DNA of 64,000 nucleotides from Sphingomonas hankookensis. GTDB taxonomy: Bacteria; Pseudomonadota; Alphaproteobacteria; Sphingomonadales; Sphingomonadaceae. Both the position numbers and the translations under genes were made by a program. The notes beneath the pieces were generated by a model. It was not told the origin of the DNA and did no database searches. It saw only the letters and a program-made list of their open reading frames with translations. Position 1 is the stretch's first letter. Each line of letters opens with the position of its first letter. Shown here piece after piece: positions 31,974 through 41,056 of the stretch. The stretch covers positions 3,474,001 to 3,538,000 of the forward strand of contig NZ_CP117025.1 in assembly GCF_028551275.1 (NCBI RefSeq), read 5' to 3'.

Positions 31974-32948
31974 TCAAAGCTTGAGGCGGAACTTCAACAG
32001 CAGCGAGCGTTGCCAGAACGCCTGGTTATCGTCCGACGCGACCCACAGGATATCGCGCCCATTCTCGCGGGTAAGGGCCAGCGCTTCGAAATTGTCGTGG
32101 ATCGCATCGCCCTCGAACGCGGAGATGGTGCGGCCGGTCACGATCGCGCCGGGGCGGATCGCCCCCGCCTCGACCAGTTGCAGCCGCGCGGTGAACAGCT
32201 GGGGCAGGCCGAAGCGGCGGACCAGCACCAGCAGCCGTCCGTCGGGCAGCGCGAGTGCGTCGGTCACCGCGAATTCGGGCGGCGCCACATAGCGGAAACC
32301 GTACCACGGCACCGCCGGGTCGATCGGATTTCCCTTAAACCGGATCGCGGCAAAGCCCTTCAGCCCGCGCTTCGCGTTCGATTCGCTGAACACCACCACG
32401 CTGCCATCGGGCAGGGTCGCCACCGCCTCAGGCCCGCTATTGGCCGACCATTTGCGCATCGAGCGCGGCGCGCGCGACCCGACCACCCGGCGCAGGTCGT
32501 GATCGTAGCGCCACAGCGCATTGGCGCGTTCGAACCCGACCAGCACGTCGCCGCCGGGCAGCACCGCCATCGATTCGCTGTCGCGGTCGCGCTTTTCCCA
32601 TCCGGTGCCCGGACCGCCGGGCAGTTCGCGCGCCGCCGCGTCGCGTACCTGCCAGTCGCGGCCCATCGTCAGCCGGACGATGCCGCCGCCGTCGGACAGC
32701 AGCGTGAAGCGCGTGCCCTCGACCCGCATCGACGAAAAGCCGCCGAACACCGGGTCGGGACTGCGCAGTTCGACCCCGCCCAGATAGGTCAGCGCGCCGA
32801 GCCGCCGCCGTGCCGGATCGCCCGCGAACAGATCGACCGGCGTCGTGGTCACCTGCGCCGGTCCCGGTCGCAGCAGCGGCAACCGCTCCGCACCCGACCA
32901 GCCGGGCACGATCAGCAACACCGCAAGGGTCACGAACAGGATACGCAT
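31974..32948 (-). CDS. Esterase-like activity of phytase family protein, exported
   Basis: 324 residues. The signal MRILFVTLAVLLIVPGWSGA is probably cleaved near there. The body shows propeller-like strands: FGGFSSMRVEG, FTLLSDGGGIVRL, DSESMAVLPGGDVLVGFER, GPEAVATLPDGSVVVFSE and DNFEALALTRENGRDILWVA. These match the PF13449 group found in many alphaproteobacteria. Substrate is not established. The gene lies head to head with dapE, 113 bases apart. Confidence 0.78.
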   Translation of the reverse strand: MRILFVTLAVLLIVPGWSGAERLPLLRPGPAQVTTTPVDLFAGDPARRRLGALTYLGGVELRSPDPVFGGFSSMRVEGTRFTLLSDGGGIVRLTMGRDWQVRDAAARELPGGPGTGWEKRDRDSESMAVLPGGDVLVGFERANALWRYDHDLRRVVGSRAPRSMRKWSANSGPEAVATLPDGSVVVFSESNAKRGLKGFAAIRFKGNPIDPAVPWYGFRYVAPPEFAVTDALALPDGRLLVLVRRFGLPQLFTARLQLVEAGAIRPGAIVTGRTISAFEGDAIHDNFEALALTRENGRDILWVASDDNQAFWQRSLLLKFRLKL

Positions 32949-33061
32949 CGCCAACGGCTCTAGGGGGGCGCCGCCCCTGCCGCAATGTCGTGCGCCATTG
33001 CATCCGGCGCATAGCTGGGCGATGCGGCGGCAGTCCTGCCGTCCTGTTCGAAAGCCAATCG

Positions 33062-34189
33062 ATGTCCGATGTCGTCGCCCTGACCAAGGCCCTGCTCGCA
33101 TGCGACAGCGTAACGCCCGCGACCGGCAGCGTGTTCGACGTCGCCGAAGCGATGCTGGCACCGCTGGGCTTCGCCGTCGAACGGTTCGTGACGGGCGAGG
33201 CGCCGGACGGGCCGGTCGAGAATCTGCTGGCGGTGCGCGGGGACGGCGGGCGGCATTTCGCCTTTGCCGGGCATCTCGACGTCGTGCCGCCGGGGCCGGG
33301 CTGGACCAGCGGGCCGTTCGAGCCGGCCGAACGCGGCGGGCTGATCCATGGGCGCGGCGCGGTCGACATGAAGGGGGCGATCGCCGCGTTCATCGCCGCC
33401 GCCGCGACGCTGCCCGCCGGGCTGGGCACGATCAGCCTGATCCTGACCGGCGACGAGGAGGGACCCGCGATCTTCGGCACCCGCGCGCTGATCGACCGGA
33501 TGACCGAACGCGATCTTGCCCCCGACCTGATCCTCGTCGGCGAACCGACGTCGCAGGCGCTGCTGGGCGACATGATAAAGATCGGGCGGCGCGGATCGGT
33601 CAATCTCTGGATCGACGTGCCCGGGCGGCAGGGCCATGTCGCCTATCCGCACCTGGCCGACAATCCGATCCCGAAGCTGGTCGCGGCGCTGGCGGCGATC
33701 GAGGCGGTGGTGCTCGACACCGGCAACGACTGGTTCCAGCCGTCGAACATCGAGGTGACCGACATCGCCGTCGGCAATCCGGCGACCAACGTCATTCCCG
33801 GCCATGCCCAGGCGCGGCTGTCGATCCGCTTCAACGACCTGCATCGCGGCGACGCGCTGATCGAGCGGGTCCGCGCCATCGTCTATGCCCATGCGCCCGA
33901 AGCGGTGGTGACCGGTCGCGTGTCGGGCGAGGCGTTCCTGACCCCGCCGGGCGCGTTCTCGACGCTGATCGCCGATGCGATCCGGCGGCACACCGGTCGC
34001 ACGCCCGAATTGTCGACGACCGGCGGCACGTCCGACGCCCGGTTCCTGTCCCGCCTGGCCCCCACCGTCGAATTCGGCCTGCTCAACGCGACGATGCACA
34101 AGGTCGACGAAGCGGTCGCGGTCGACGATCTGCGGCTGCTGACCGCCATCTATGCCGATATCGCGAAGGGGGCGCTGCGCCAGATATGA
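33062..34189 (+). CDS. dapE: Succinyl-diaminopimelate desuccinylase
   Basis: 375 residues, normal length. Metal-binding residues appear in FAGHLDVVPPG (His, with Asp two on), GRGAVDMKGAIAAF (bridging Asp), LTGDEEGPAIFGT (catalytic Glu and ligand Glu), LVGEPTS and NATMHKVDE (last His). It makes LL-diaminopimelate for lysine and peptidoglycan. ATG 33062 starts MSDVVALTKALLACDSVTPA; upstream extensions are not supported. No strong ribosome binding site is seen. A palindromic repeat follows its stop. Confidence 0.94.
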   Translation: MSDVVALTKALLACDSVTPATGSVFDVAEAMLAPLGFAVERFVTGEAPDGPVENLLAVRGDGGRHFAFAGHLDVVPPGPGWTSGPFEPAERGGLIHGRGAVDMKGAIAAFIAAAATLPAGLGTISLILTGDEEGPAIFGTRALIDRMTERDLAPDLILVGEPTSQALLGDMIKIGRRGSVNLWIDVPGRQGHVAYPHLADNPIPKLVAALAAIEAVVLDTGNDWFQPSNIEVTDIAVGNPATNVIPGHAQARLSIRFNDLHRGDALIERVRAIVYAHAPEAVVTGRVSGEAFLTPPGAFSTLIADAIRRHTGRTPELSTTGGTSDARFLSRLAPTVEFGLLNATMHKVDEAVAVDDLRLLTAIYADIAKGALRQI

Positions 34190-34201
34190 GCTTTCAGGCC
34201 T

Positions 34202-34320
34202 ACCCGTTCGTCCTGAGTAGTCACTGAGCTTGTCGAAGGGACGTATCGAAGGACCGTTTGCGGCAAGTGCTTCGATACGGGTCTTCGACTGCGCTCAGCC
34301 CCTGCTCAGCACGAACGGGT
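34202..34320. repeat. Palindromic repeat family B between convergent genes
   Basis: Left arm starts ACCCGTTCGTCCTGAG and contains CTGAGCTTGTCGAAGG; the right arm starts CTTCGATACGGG and ends GCTCAGCACGAACGGGT. The arms pair imperfectly over about 50 bases. The CTGAGCTTGTCGAAG core is a widespread extragenic repeat in Proteobacteria. It fills the gap between dapE and the epimerase gene and may end transcription from both. Confidence 0.85.
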
Positions 34321-34383
34321 GGCTTTCAACTCGTCAGCTCCAAGCGCCAACGCACCACTCCGTCCAGCTATAGCCGCTCCGGC

Positions 34384-35364
34384 TCAACCGACCCGATAAT
34401 AGTCCCGATACCAGTCGGCGAAGCGCTGCAACCCTTCGGCCAGCATCACCTTGGGCTGATAGCCGGTCAGCTCGCGCAGCTTCGACACATCGGCATAGGT
34501 CGCGGTTACGTCGCCCGGCTGCATCGGCTTCATGATCTTGACCGCTTCCCGCCCGATGGCGTTTTCCAGCGTCGAGATCATCTCCATCAGCCCGACCGGA
34601 TGGCTGTCGCCGATGTTCAGCACGCGGTGCCCGCCCTGTTCCGGCGGATGGTCGAGCGCGCCGAGGATGCCGGTGACGATATCGTCGATATAGGTGAAGT
34701 CGCGCGCCATCTTGCCTTCGCCGTACACCTCGATCGATTCCCCCGCCATGATGCGGTTGGTGAACGAGAAATAGGCCATGTCCGGCCGGCCCCACGGGCC
34801 ATAGACGGTGAAGAAGCGCAGGCCTGTCTGCGGAAAGCCGTAGAGCTTCGCATAGGACTGGCTCATCAGCTCGCACGCACGCTTGGTCGCGGCATAGAGC
34901 GAGACCGGATCGACCGAGGGTTCGTCCTCGCTGAACCCCTGCCCGCCCATCGGCTTGTCGCCATAGACCGAGCTGGACGAGGCATAGACCAGATGCTCGA
35001 ACCCCGGTGCGTGGCGGCACGCCTCCATGATCGACAGATGCCCGGCGAGGTTCGACCGTTCATAGGCCATCGGGTTGTCGATGCTGTAGCGCACCCCCGC
35101 CTGTGCCGCGAGATGGACGACGCGGGTCACGCCATTGTCGCGCACCAGCTTCGCCATCGCCTCGGTATCGGCGATGTCGGCGCGGTGGAAGCTGAACTCC
35201 CGCCGGCCGTTGAAGGTCGACAGGCGCGCTTCCTTGAGCGACGGGTCGTAATAGTCGTTGACGATGTCGACGCCGATCACCGTCTCGCCCCGCTCCAGCA
35301 GGCGGTGCGCGGTCGCGTGACCGATGAAACCGGCGGCGCCGGTGACGAGGACGGGACCGGCCAT
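34384..35364 (-). CDS. UDP-glucuronate 4-epimerase-type NAD-dependent epimerase
   Basis: 326 residues. NAD-binding motif VTGAAGFIGHATAH at the N-terminus, catalytic region ASSSSVYG and YAATKRACELM (Tyr-x3-Lys), then the marker YGPWGRPDMAYFSFTNRI, which is typical of UDP-glucuronate 4-epimerases (LpsL/GAE type). It would turn UDP-GlcA into UDP-GalA for EPS or lipopolysaccharide. It follows ugd, the enzyme that makes UDP-GlcA, by four bases, strongly supporting this pathway. Confidence 0.87.
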   Translation of the reverse strand: MAGPVLVTGAAGFIGHATAHRLLERGETVIGVDIVNDYYDPSLKEARLSTFNGRREFSFHRADIADTEAMAKLVRDNGVTRVVHLAAQAGVRYSIDNPMAYERSNLAGHLSIMEACRHAPGFEHLVYASSSSVYGDKPMGGQGFSEDEPSVDPVSLYAATKRACELMSQSYAKLYGFPQTGLRFFTVYGPWGRPDMAYFSFTNRIMAGESIEVYGEGKMARDFTYIDDIVTGILGALDHPPEQGGHRVLNIGDSHPVGLMEMISTLENAIGREAVKIMKPMQPGDVTATYADVSKLRELTGYQPKVMLAEGLQRFADWYRDYYRVG

Positions 35365-35368
35365 CGGA

Positions 35369-36670
35369 TCAGCGGCCCACGGCGGTGTAGGAGAAGCCGG
35401 CAGCCTCCACCACGTCCCGCGGATAGATGTTGCGCAGGTCGACCAGGATCGGCTGCGACAGCAGCGACTTCACCCGCGGCAGGTCCAGCGCGCGGAACGC
35501 GTCCCATTCGGTGACGATGACCAGCGCGTCCGATCCCTCGATCGCCTGATACACCCCGTCGCAGAAGGTGACGTTGTCGACCAGCTTGGCGGCATGTTCC
35601 ATGCCTTCCGGGTCATAAGCGCGGATGGTCGCACCCGCGTCCTGCAACGTCTGGATCACCGCGATCGCCGGGCTGTCGCGCATGTCGTCGGTGTTCGGCT
35701 TGAAGGTCAGGCCCAGCACCGCGACGGTCTTGCCACGGACATCCTCGCCCATCGCGGTGATGACCTTTCGGCCCATCGCGCGCTTGCGGTTGTCGTTGAC
35801 CGCCACGACCGCCTCGACGATGCGCTGCGGCGCTTCGAAATCCTGGCTGGTCTTGAGCAGGGCCAGCGTGTCCTTGGGGAAGCACGACCCGCCATAGCCG
35901 GGGCCAGCGTGCAGGAACTTGGCACCGATACGGTTGTCGAGGCCGATGCCGCGCGCGACGTCCTGCACATCGGCGCCGACCTTCTCGCACAGGTCGGCGA
36001 TCTCGTTGATGAAGGTGATCTTGGTGGCGAGGAACGCATTGCCCGCATATTTCGTCAGTTCGGCCGCGCGGCGGGCCATTTCGATCACCGGCGCACGGTT
36101 CAGGCTGAGCGGACGGTAGATTTCGCGCATCACCGCCATCGCCCGCTCGTCATCGCCGCCGACGACGACGCGGTCGGGACGCTTGAAATCGTCGATCGCG
36201 GCGCCTTCGCGCAGGAATTCGGGGTTGGAGACGACCGCGAAATTGCCCTCGGGATTATGCTTGGCAAGGATGCGCTCGACTTCGTCGCCGGTGCCGACCG
36301 GCACGGTCGACTTGGTCACGACGACCGTGAAGTCGGTGATCGCCTGCGCGATTTCTTCCGCTGCGGCATAGACATAGCCGAGATCGGCATGACCGTCGCC
36401 CCGGCGCGACGGGGTGCCGACCGCGATGAAGATCGCCTGCGCGCCCTTCACCCCTTCGGCAAGGTCGGTGGTGAATTCGAGCCGGCCGGCCGCGACGTTG
36501 GAGGCGACCAGCGCGTCGAGGCCCGGTTCGAAGATCGGAATGCGGCCGGCATGAAGCGCGTCGATCTTGCTCGCATCCTTGTCGACGCACACGACATGGT
36601 GCCCGAAATCGGAGAAGCACGCCCCCGACACCAGACCGACATAGCCCGTTCCAATTACCGCGATGCGCAT
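35369..36670 (-). CDS. ugd: UDP-glucose 6-dehydrogenase
   Basis: 433 residues. N-terminal NAD-binding MRIAVIGTGYVGLVSGACFS; catalytic Cys in GPGYGGSCFPKDTLALL; VLGLTFKPNTDDMRDSPA in the C-terminal UDP-binding domain. It oxidises UDP-glucose to UDP-glucuronate in two NAD-dependent steps. It stands upstream of the epimerase gene and is divergent from the sugar-phosphate transferase, consistent with an EPS precursor role (spsK/gelK in sphingan clusters). Confidence 0.94.
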   Translation of the reverse strand: MRIAVIGTGYVGLVSGACFSDFGHHVVCVDKDASKIDALHAGRIPIFEPGLDALVASNVAAGRLEFTTDLAEGVKGAQAIFIAVGTPSRRGDGHADLGYVYAAAEEIAQAITDFTVVVTKSTVPVGTGDEVERILAKHNPEGNFAVVSNPEFLREGAAIDDFKRPDRVVVGGDDERAMAVMREIYRPLSLNRAPVIEMARRAAELTKYAGNAFLATKITFINEIADLCEKVGADVQDVARGIGLDNRIGAKFLHAGPGYGGSCFPKDTLALLKTSQDFEAPQRIVEAVVAVNDNRKRAMGRKVITAMGEDVRGKTVAVLGLTFKPNTDDMRDSPAIAVIQTLQDAGATIRAYDPEGMEHAAKLVDNVTFCDGVYQAIEGSDALVIVTEWDAFRALDLPRVKSLLSQPILVDLRNIYPRDVVEAAGFSYTAVGR

Positions 36671-36996
36671 TTCCTGGCCTCCATACGTCCGTTCCTGCCC
36701 GGCAACGTTGTTTTGCGGCAGGGCAACATGAAAATTGCCTCACCTTGTTTCCACGGGAATGACAAGCCCTGTTTTTGTGGAACAGGTCAAGCGCGGGACG
36801 AAGCGTCCCGGGTGCAGGATGATCGGGTCCGGGGTTTCCCAAGCGGTCCGACGGCGGCTTGTCCTTCCAAAGCTTCCATTTGGCGCGGGTTTCCGGCAAT
36901 GGTTGAAATCAGGCTTTTCATTTAGTCACTTTTGCATAACGGATTTCGGTCAATGGGCCGGTACGTGGTCACAACCGTCCAAGGGGTGCGAATCCG
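36671..36996. other. Divergent intergenic region between ugd and the sugar transferase gene
   Basis: 326 bases without a supported gene. A small perfect hairpin CGGGACG-AAG-CGTCCCG lies at 36794-36810. A relatively AT-rich stretch around 36900-36945 (including TTGAAATCAGGCTTTTCATT) is the most likely promoter area for the plus-strand gene; no clear -10 was fixed. AAGGGG at 36980-36986 is the probable ribosome binding site of the downstream gene. Confidence 0.55.
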
Positions 36997-38385
36997 GTGA
37001 ACTCTACACCGACCGACATGATCGTTTCGCCGGACGATGCTGCAGCGCAGCAAGGCTTCTGGAGTACCCCGCACGCCCTTCGCTTGCGGGTATTCGGCAT
37101 CCTGCTGATCCTCGACCTGTTGTCGATCGGGATCGGTTTCGCCGTTCCCTGCATCTGGTATCGCTACGACCCGTCGCTGGTCGGCGTCTTCTTCGTGGCG
37201 AGCGCGGTCTATGTCGCGATCGCGTTCAACGGCGGGGCATTCTCGTTCAAGCCGTCGCGGACGTTCATGATCGATACCGGCCCGGCCGTCCGGTCGCTGC
37301 TGTTCACCTATGGCACGCTGTTCCTGATGTCGTACTTCCTGCGGCTGGACCAGACGCTGCCGCGCGGATTGCTGGTGATCGCGATGGCGACCGGGCTGAT
37401 CCTGCTGTCGGTCCTGCGCCAGATCGTGGTCGTCTATACCGCGACCCATTTGCGCGACCGGCTGCTGACCCAGTTGCTGATCGTCGACGGCATGCCGATC
37501 ACCCCGCCCGACGGGTTCCAGGTGTTCGACGCCCGTGCGCGCGGGCTGCGTCCGAACCTGCGCGATCCGGCGATGCTCAATGCCTTCGGCCTGCTGATCC
37601 GGGGATGCGAACGGGTCGCGATCGCGTGCCGGCCGGAGGATCGCAATAACTGGGCGATGATGCTGAAGGGCGTGAACGTCCGTGGCGAGATCGTCGTCAA
37701 CGACCTCGAATCCTATGGCGCGTTCGGCGTGTCGAACGTCGGCGACCTGCCGGCGCTGACGGTCGCGGTCGGGCCGCTGCCCTTGCGCAAGGCGCTGGCG
37801 AAGCGGCTGTTCGACCTTGCCATCTGCGTGCCGGCCCTGATCGCGCTGCTGCCGGGCATCATCCTGATCGCCATCGCGATCAAGCTGGACAGCAAGGGCC
37901 CGGTACTGTTCCGCCAGCGCCGCGTCGGACAGGGCAACGAATTCTTCTACATCCTGAAATTCCGGTCGATGAAAGTCGAGCAGAGCGACCCCGACGGCAA
38001 GAAATCGGCCAGCCGCGACGACGACCGCATCACCCGGGTCGGCTATTTCATTCGGCGGACGAGCATCGACGAGCTGCCGCAGTTGTTCAACGTGCTGCTG
38101 GGCGACATGAGCATCGTCGGGCCGCGTCCGCACGCGCTCGGCTCGCTGGCCGGGGACAAGCTGTTCTGGGATATCGACGAACGCTATTGGCACCGCCATG
38201 CGCTCAAGCCCGGCATCACCGGCCTGGCGCAGGTCCGCGGTTTCCGGGGCGCGACGACCGAGACGACCGACCTGACCCAGCGGTTGCAGGCGGACCTCGA
38301 ATATATCTCCAAATGGTCGTTCTGGCGCGATGCCGCGATCCTCGTGCTGACCGTCCGGGTGCTGGTCCACCGCAACACCTTCTGA
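36997..38385 (+). CDS. Undecaprenyl-phosphate sugar-phosphate transferase (WbaP/GumD/SpsB-like)
   Basis: 462 residues from GTG 36997 with AAGGGG upstream; ATG 37018 is an alternative. Four transmembrane helices lie in the first 150 residues (IFGILLILDLLSIGIGFAVP and others), with a soluble domain between. A fifth hydrophobic hairpin (FDLAICVPALIALLPGIILI) precedes the catalytic C-terminal domain: GPVLFRQRRVGQGNEFFYIL, KFRSMKVE, FIRRTSIDELPQLFNVLLGD, MSIVGPRPHA and KPGITGLAQVRGF. It moves a sugar-1-phosphate (glucose in the best-known homologues) from UDP-sugar to undecaprenyl phosphate, starting each EPS repeat unit. Placement next to ugd fits. Confidence 0.88.
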   Translation: MNSTPTDMIVSPDDAAAQQGFWSTPHALRLRVFGILLILDLLSIGIGFAVPCIWYRYDPSLVGVFFVASAVYVAIAFNGGAFSFKPSRTFMIDTGPAVRSLLFTYGTLFLMSYFLRLDQTLPRGLLVIAMATGLILLSVLRQIVVVYTATHLRDRLLTQLLIVDGMPITPPDGFQVFDARARGLRPNLRDPAMLNAFGLLIRGCERVAIACRPEDRNNWAMMLKGVNVRGEIVVNDLESYGAFGVSNVGDLPALTVAVGPLPLRKALAKRLFDLAICVPALIALLPGIILIAIAIKLDSKGPVLFRQRRVGQGNEFFYILKFRSMKVEQSDPDGKKSASRDDDRITRVGYFIRRTSIDELPQLFNVLLGDMSIVGPRPHALGSLAGDKLFWDIDERYWHRHALKPGITGLAQVRGFRGATTETTDLTQRLQADLEYISKWSFWRDAAILVLTVRVLVHRNTF

Positions 38386-38398
38386 CCGGTCGGACCGG

Positions 38399-38959
38399 TC
38401 AGTCGGGGCGACGCCCCGGCCGGCGCAGGATCAGGTACAGCGCCCCCTGCCCGCCATGGCGGATATGCGCGCCGCGGATCGATGCCACCCGGTCGGCATA
38501 GGGACCGGCGATGATCCAGTCGTGCACCGCCGCCCGGATCGCGCCGCGCGCATGCGGGCGTTCCGATTCGGCGCGGGGCGGCTTGCCGGTCACCAGCAGC
38601 AGCACCCGGTCGCCGCGCTGGATCGCGCGCGCCAGCCCCTGGTCGAGCAGCGCATGCGCCGATGCCAGCGTATGGCCGTGCAGGTCGAGCGTCGAATCGG
38701 GGCTGACCAGCCCGCGCGCGAGCTTCCGGTCCCACCCTGCGTCGAGCGTCGGTCCGGGGATGCGCGCCTTGGCCGGGGCCGGCGGGGGGACGCAGGCGCA
38801 GGCGCGGACCGGCTTGGGCGCCGGCACGCCATGCTTCTCCAGCCGTTCGAGCGGCGGCGGCGCGGAGGGCCTCGCGCGGGCGGCGTGGAGCGGCTTTACC
38901 GCCGCGACCACCCGCGCCCATAGCGCCGCCTCGCCCGGATCAAGGCGTCGCCCGGCCAC
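38399..38959 (-). CDS. Smr-domain protein (MutS2 C-terminal-like)
   Basis: 186 residues. The C-terminal Smr domain includes STLDLHGHTLASAHALLD, VLLLVTGKPPRAES and IRHGGQGALYLILRRPG; LDLHG and the later HGG are the usual motifs. The N-terminal third is Pro/Ala-rich. Smr domains are DNA or RNA nicking endonucleases; cellular role unknown. It overlaps mltA by 20 bases, as often seen in alphaproteobacteria where this pair follows timA/secB genes. Confidence 0.85.
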   Translation of the reverse strand: MAGRRLDPGEAALWARVVAAVKPLHAARARPSAPPPLERLEKHGVPAPKPVRACACVPPPAPAKARIPGPTLDAGWDRKLARGLVSPDSTLDLHGHTLASAHALLDQGLARAIQRGDRVLLLVTGKPPRAESERPHARGAIRAAVHDWIIAGPYADRVASIRGAHIRHGGQGALYLILRRPGRRPD

Positions 38960-40226
38960 CCGCGATCCGTGCGACGGTGCCGATCGGCAACAGGAGGAAG
39001 GCGGTGCCGCGCGCGCTCATGCCGCCGGCGATCGCCCGCGCTTCGTCGCCCGCACCCCAGAAGGTGTCGAAGCGGTTCGTGCCTTTGATCGCGCCGCCGG
39101 TATCCTGCGCCACCCACAACCCGCTGGCGTCGGTGCGGTCCATCGACAGGAAGACCGGCGCGCCCAAGGGCACGAAGCGTATGTCCGCCGCGACGCTGGC
39201 ATTGCCGGTGACGGGCAGGCCCATGGCGCCCAGCGGCCCCGGCCCGGTCAGTTCGCGGAAGAAGACGAAGCTCTTGTTCTCGCGCATGATCGCGCGGCCC
39301 TGTTCGGGATTGGCGCGCAGCCATGCCATCAGCCCCTGCATCGACGCCTGCCCCAGCTGGACCAGCCCGCGGTCGCGCATCAACTTGCCGATGCCGGTAT
39401 ATTCCCGGCCATTCTGCCCGGCATAGCCAATGCGCATGACGCCGCCATCGGGCAGCCGCAACCGGCCCGATCCTTGTACCTGCAGGAAGAACATCTCGAC
39501 CGGATCGGCCGCCCACGCGATCTCCAGCCCGCGTCCGGCCAAGGCGCCTTGCTCGATCGCGGTCCGGTCGAAATAGGGAACGAAGGCGGTGCCATCGACC
39601 CGCCCGCGAATGCGCTTGCCCTTCAGATCGGGCGAGAACAGGCCGAGGTCGACCTCGACCAGATCGCCCGGCACGCCGTAGATCGGCGTTTCATAGCCGC
39701 TGCGCCGGGTACGCGATCCATGGATTTCGGGTTCGTAATAGCCGGTGGCGAAGGCCTTGCCGTCGCCGACCTGCGCGGTTTCGAACCAGCGCGCGAAAAA
39801 GGCGCGCGCACCGCCCGAGGGAACGCCGCGCGCCGCGTCGCATGCCGGCTGCCAGTCGACCGGGCGGGTCAGGCCGGTCGGGTCGGCGCGGCGCACGACC
39901 GAGGCGCAGCTGATCCGGAAGGCGGCCACCGCGCGGGCAGCGACATCTTCGGCAATCGGCAGGTCGGCGACCGGCGGTCCGGCGACGACACCGGCCGCCA
40001 GCGCGGTCGTCGCGCCATCGACGGTGCCGACCCCGGTGATTGGCGGCAGGGGTACCGACGCGGTCGGCTGGCGCACCGGTAGCGGCCGGGTCGGCGTGCC
40101 GGGCGACGGATCGACCCGACCCGGCGCGGGCCGCGACGCCACGCTCTCCGCCCCGCGCGGCACGATCGCGTTCGAACAGCCGGCCAGCAGCAGCGCAGCG
40201 AATGCCGCCATCCCCCCTGTGCGCAT
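38940..40226 (-). CDS. mltA: Membrane-bound lytic murein transglycosylase A
   Basis: 428 residues. Lipoprotein signal ends LLLAGC (Cys 17). The MltA domain carries GYYEPEIHGSRTRRSGYETP and GYAGQNGREYTGIGKLMRD; the 3D domain has VAQDTGGAIKGTNRFDTFWG with the catalytic Asp region. It cleaves peptidoglycan glycan strands with 1,6-anhydro ring formation. It is five bases downstream of the Tim44-domain gene and overlaps Smr. Confidence 0.92.
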   Translation of the reverse strand: MRTGGMAAFAALLLAGCSNAIVPRGAESVASRPAPGRVDPSPGTPTRPLPVRQPTASVPLPPITGVGTVDGATTALAAGVVAGPPVADLPIAEDVAARAVAAFRISCASVVRRADPTGLTRPVDWQPACDAARGVPSGGARAFFARWFETAQVGDGKAFATGYYEPEIHGSRTRRSGYETPIYGVPGDLVEVDLGLFSPDLKGKRIRGRVDGTAFVPYFDRTAIEQGALAGRGLEIAWAADPVEMFFLQVQGSGRLRLPDGGVMRIGYAGQNGREYTGIGKLMRDRGLVQLGQASMQGLMAWLRANPEQGRAIMRENKSFVFFRELTGPGPLGAMGLPVTGNASVAADIRFVPLGAPVFLSMDRTDASGLWVAQDTGGAIKGTNRFDTFWGAGDEARAIAGGMSARGTAFLLLPIGTVARIAGGRATP

Positions 40227-40231
40227 CGCGA

Positions 40232-40876
40232 TCAGGCTTCGTCGGTGTCGGCAAGCTTCCAGTTCGGGTCACTGCTCTTGAGCACCCGCAGGAACGTCCA
40301 CACGTCATGCGTCTCGACCGCGTCCGACAGCGAGCCGGCGATCATGTTGCCATCGGCATCGCGGGTGACCGCGGCGATATCGGCATCAAAACGGACCGCG
40401 ACGCGGGCGACCCCGCCCTCGACCGATGCCTCGGTCACGACCGCGCGCTCGATCGAGACGAGGCGGTTGTCGAGCGTCTGGCCGGCGGCGTTACGCTCGG
40501 CGATCGCCTGTCCGAAGGCTTCGCGCACGTCGCGTTCGGTCAGCCATTCCAGCGTCGCCTCGTCGTCTTTCCAGAAAGCCTCGAGGATCATGCGATAGGC
40601 GGACTTGGCCCCTTCGATGAACTGCGCGACGTCGAAGCTAGGATCGGCCGCGATCAGCGCGCGCAGGCCGGGTTCGGCACCGCTTTCGACATGGCGCGGA
40701 CCCAGCACGCGCGCCTCCGGCGTCACCTCGATCGGGCGGGCGGCCGGCGGCGTGCCGATGCGTTCCTCGGCCGGGCGCGGCAGGGGTTCATGGCCGGTGC
40801 GCTTGCCCAACACGGCATAGAGCCGCATCGCCAGAAACGCCGCCACCATCGCGAGCAGGACGACAAAAACCAACAT
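40232..40876 (-). CDS. Tim44/TimA-domain membrane protein
   Basis: 214 residues. One N-terminal transmembrane helix (MLVFVVLLAMVAAFLAMRLY), a Pro-rich linker, then a Tim44-like domain (FDVAQFIEGAKSAYRMILEA ... DVWTFLRVLKSSDPNWKLAD). Matches the bacterial Tim44 relative (TimA) that is commonly divergent from secB in alphaproteobacteria. Function is thought to involve inner-membrane protein complexes; not settled. GAAGTGAAGGC precedes ATG 40876. Confidence 0.85.
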   Translation of the reverse strand: MLVFVVLLAMVAAFLAMRLYAVLGKRTGHEPLPRPAEERIGTPPAARPIEVTPEARVLGPRHVESGAEPGLRALIAADPSFDVAQFIEGAKSAYRMILEAFWKDDEATLEWLTERDVREAFGQAIAERNAAGQTLDNRLVSIERAVVTEASVEGGVARVAVRFDADIAAVTRDADGNMIAGSLSDAVETHDVWTFLRVLKSSDPNWKLADTDEA

Positions 40877-41056
40877 GCCTTCACTTCCTTCCGTCGATCG
40901 GACATAGGACCGATCGGGCGCGGATACAAACGCTGCGGCGGCCATCTGTTTCGCCGGGCGGGTCGACCCGTTGAATCGCGGTCCTGCCGCTGCTAGTCCG
41001 CGCCATCTTAACGCGGCAAGCGCCAAAGCTTTCCGCCGTAGCGGACAGGAACTACC

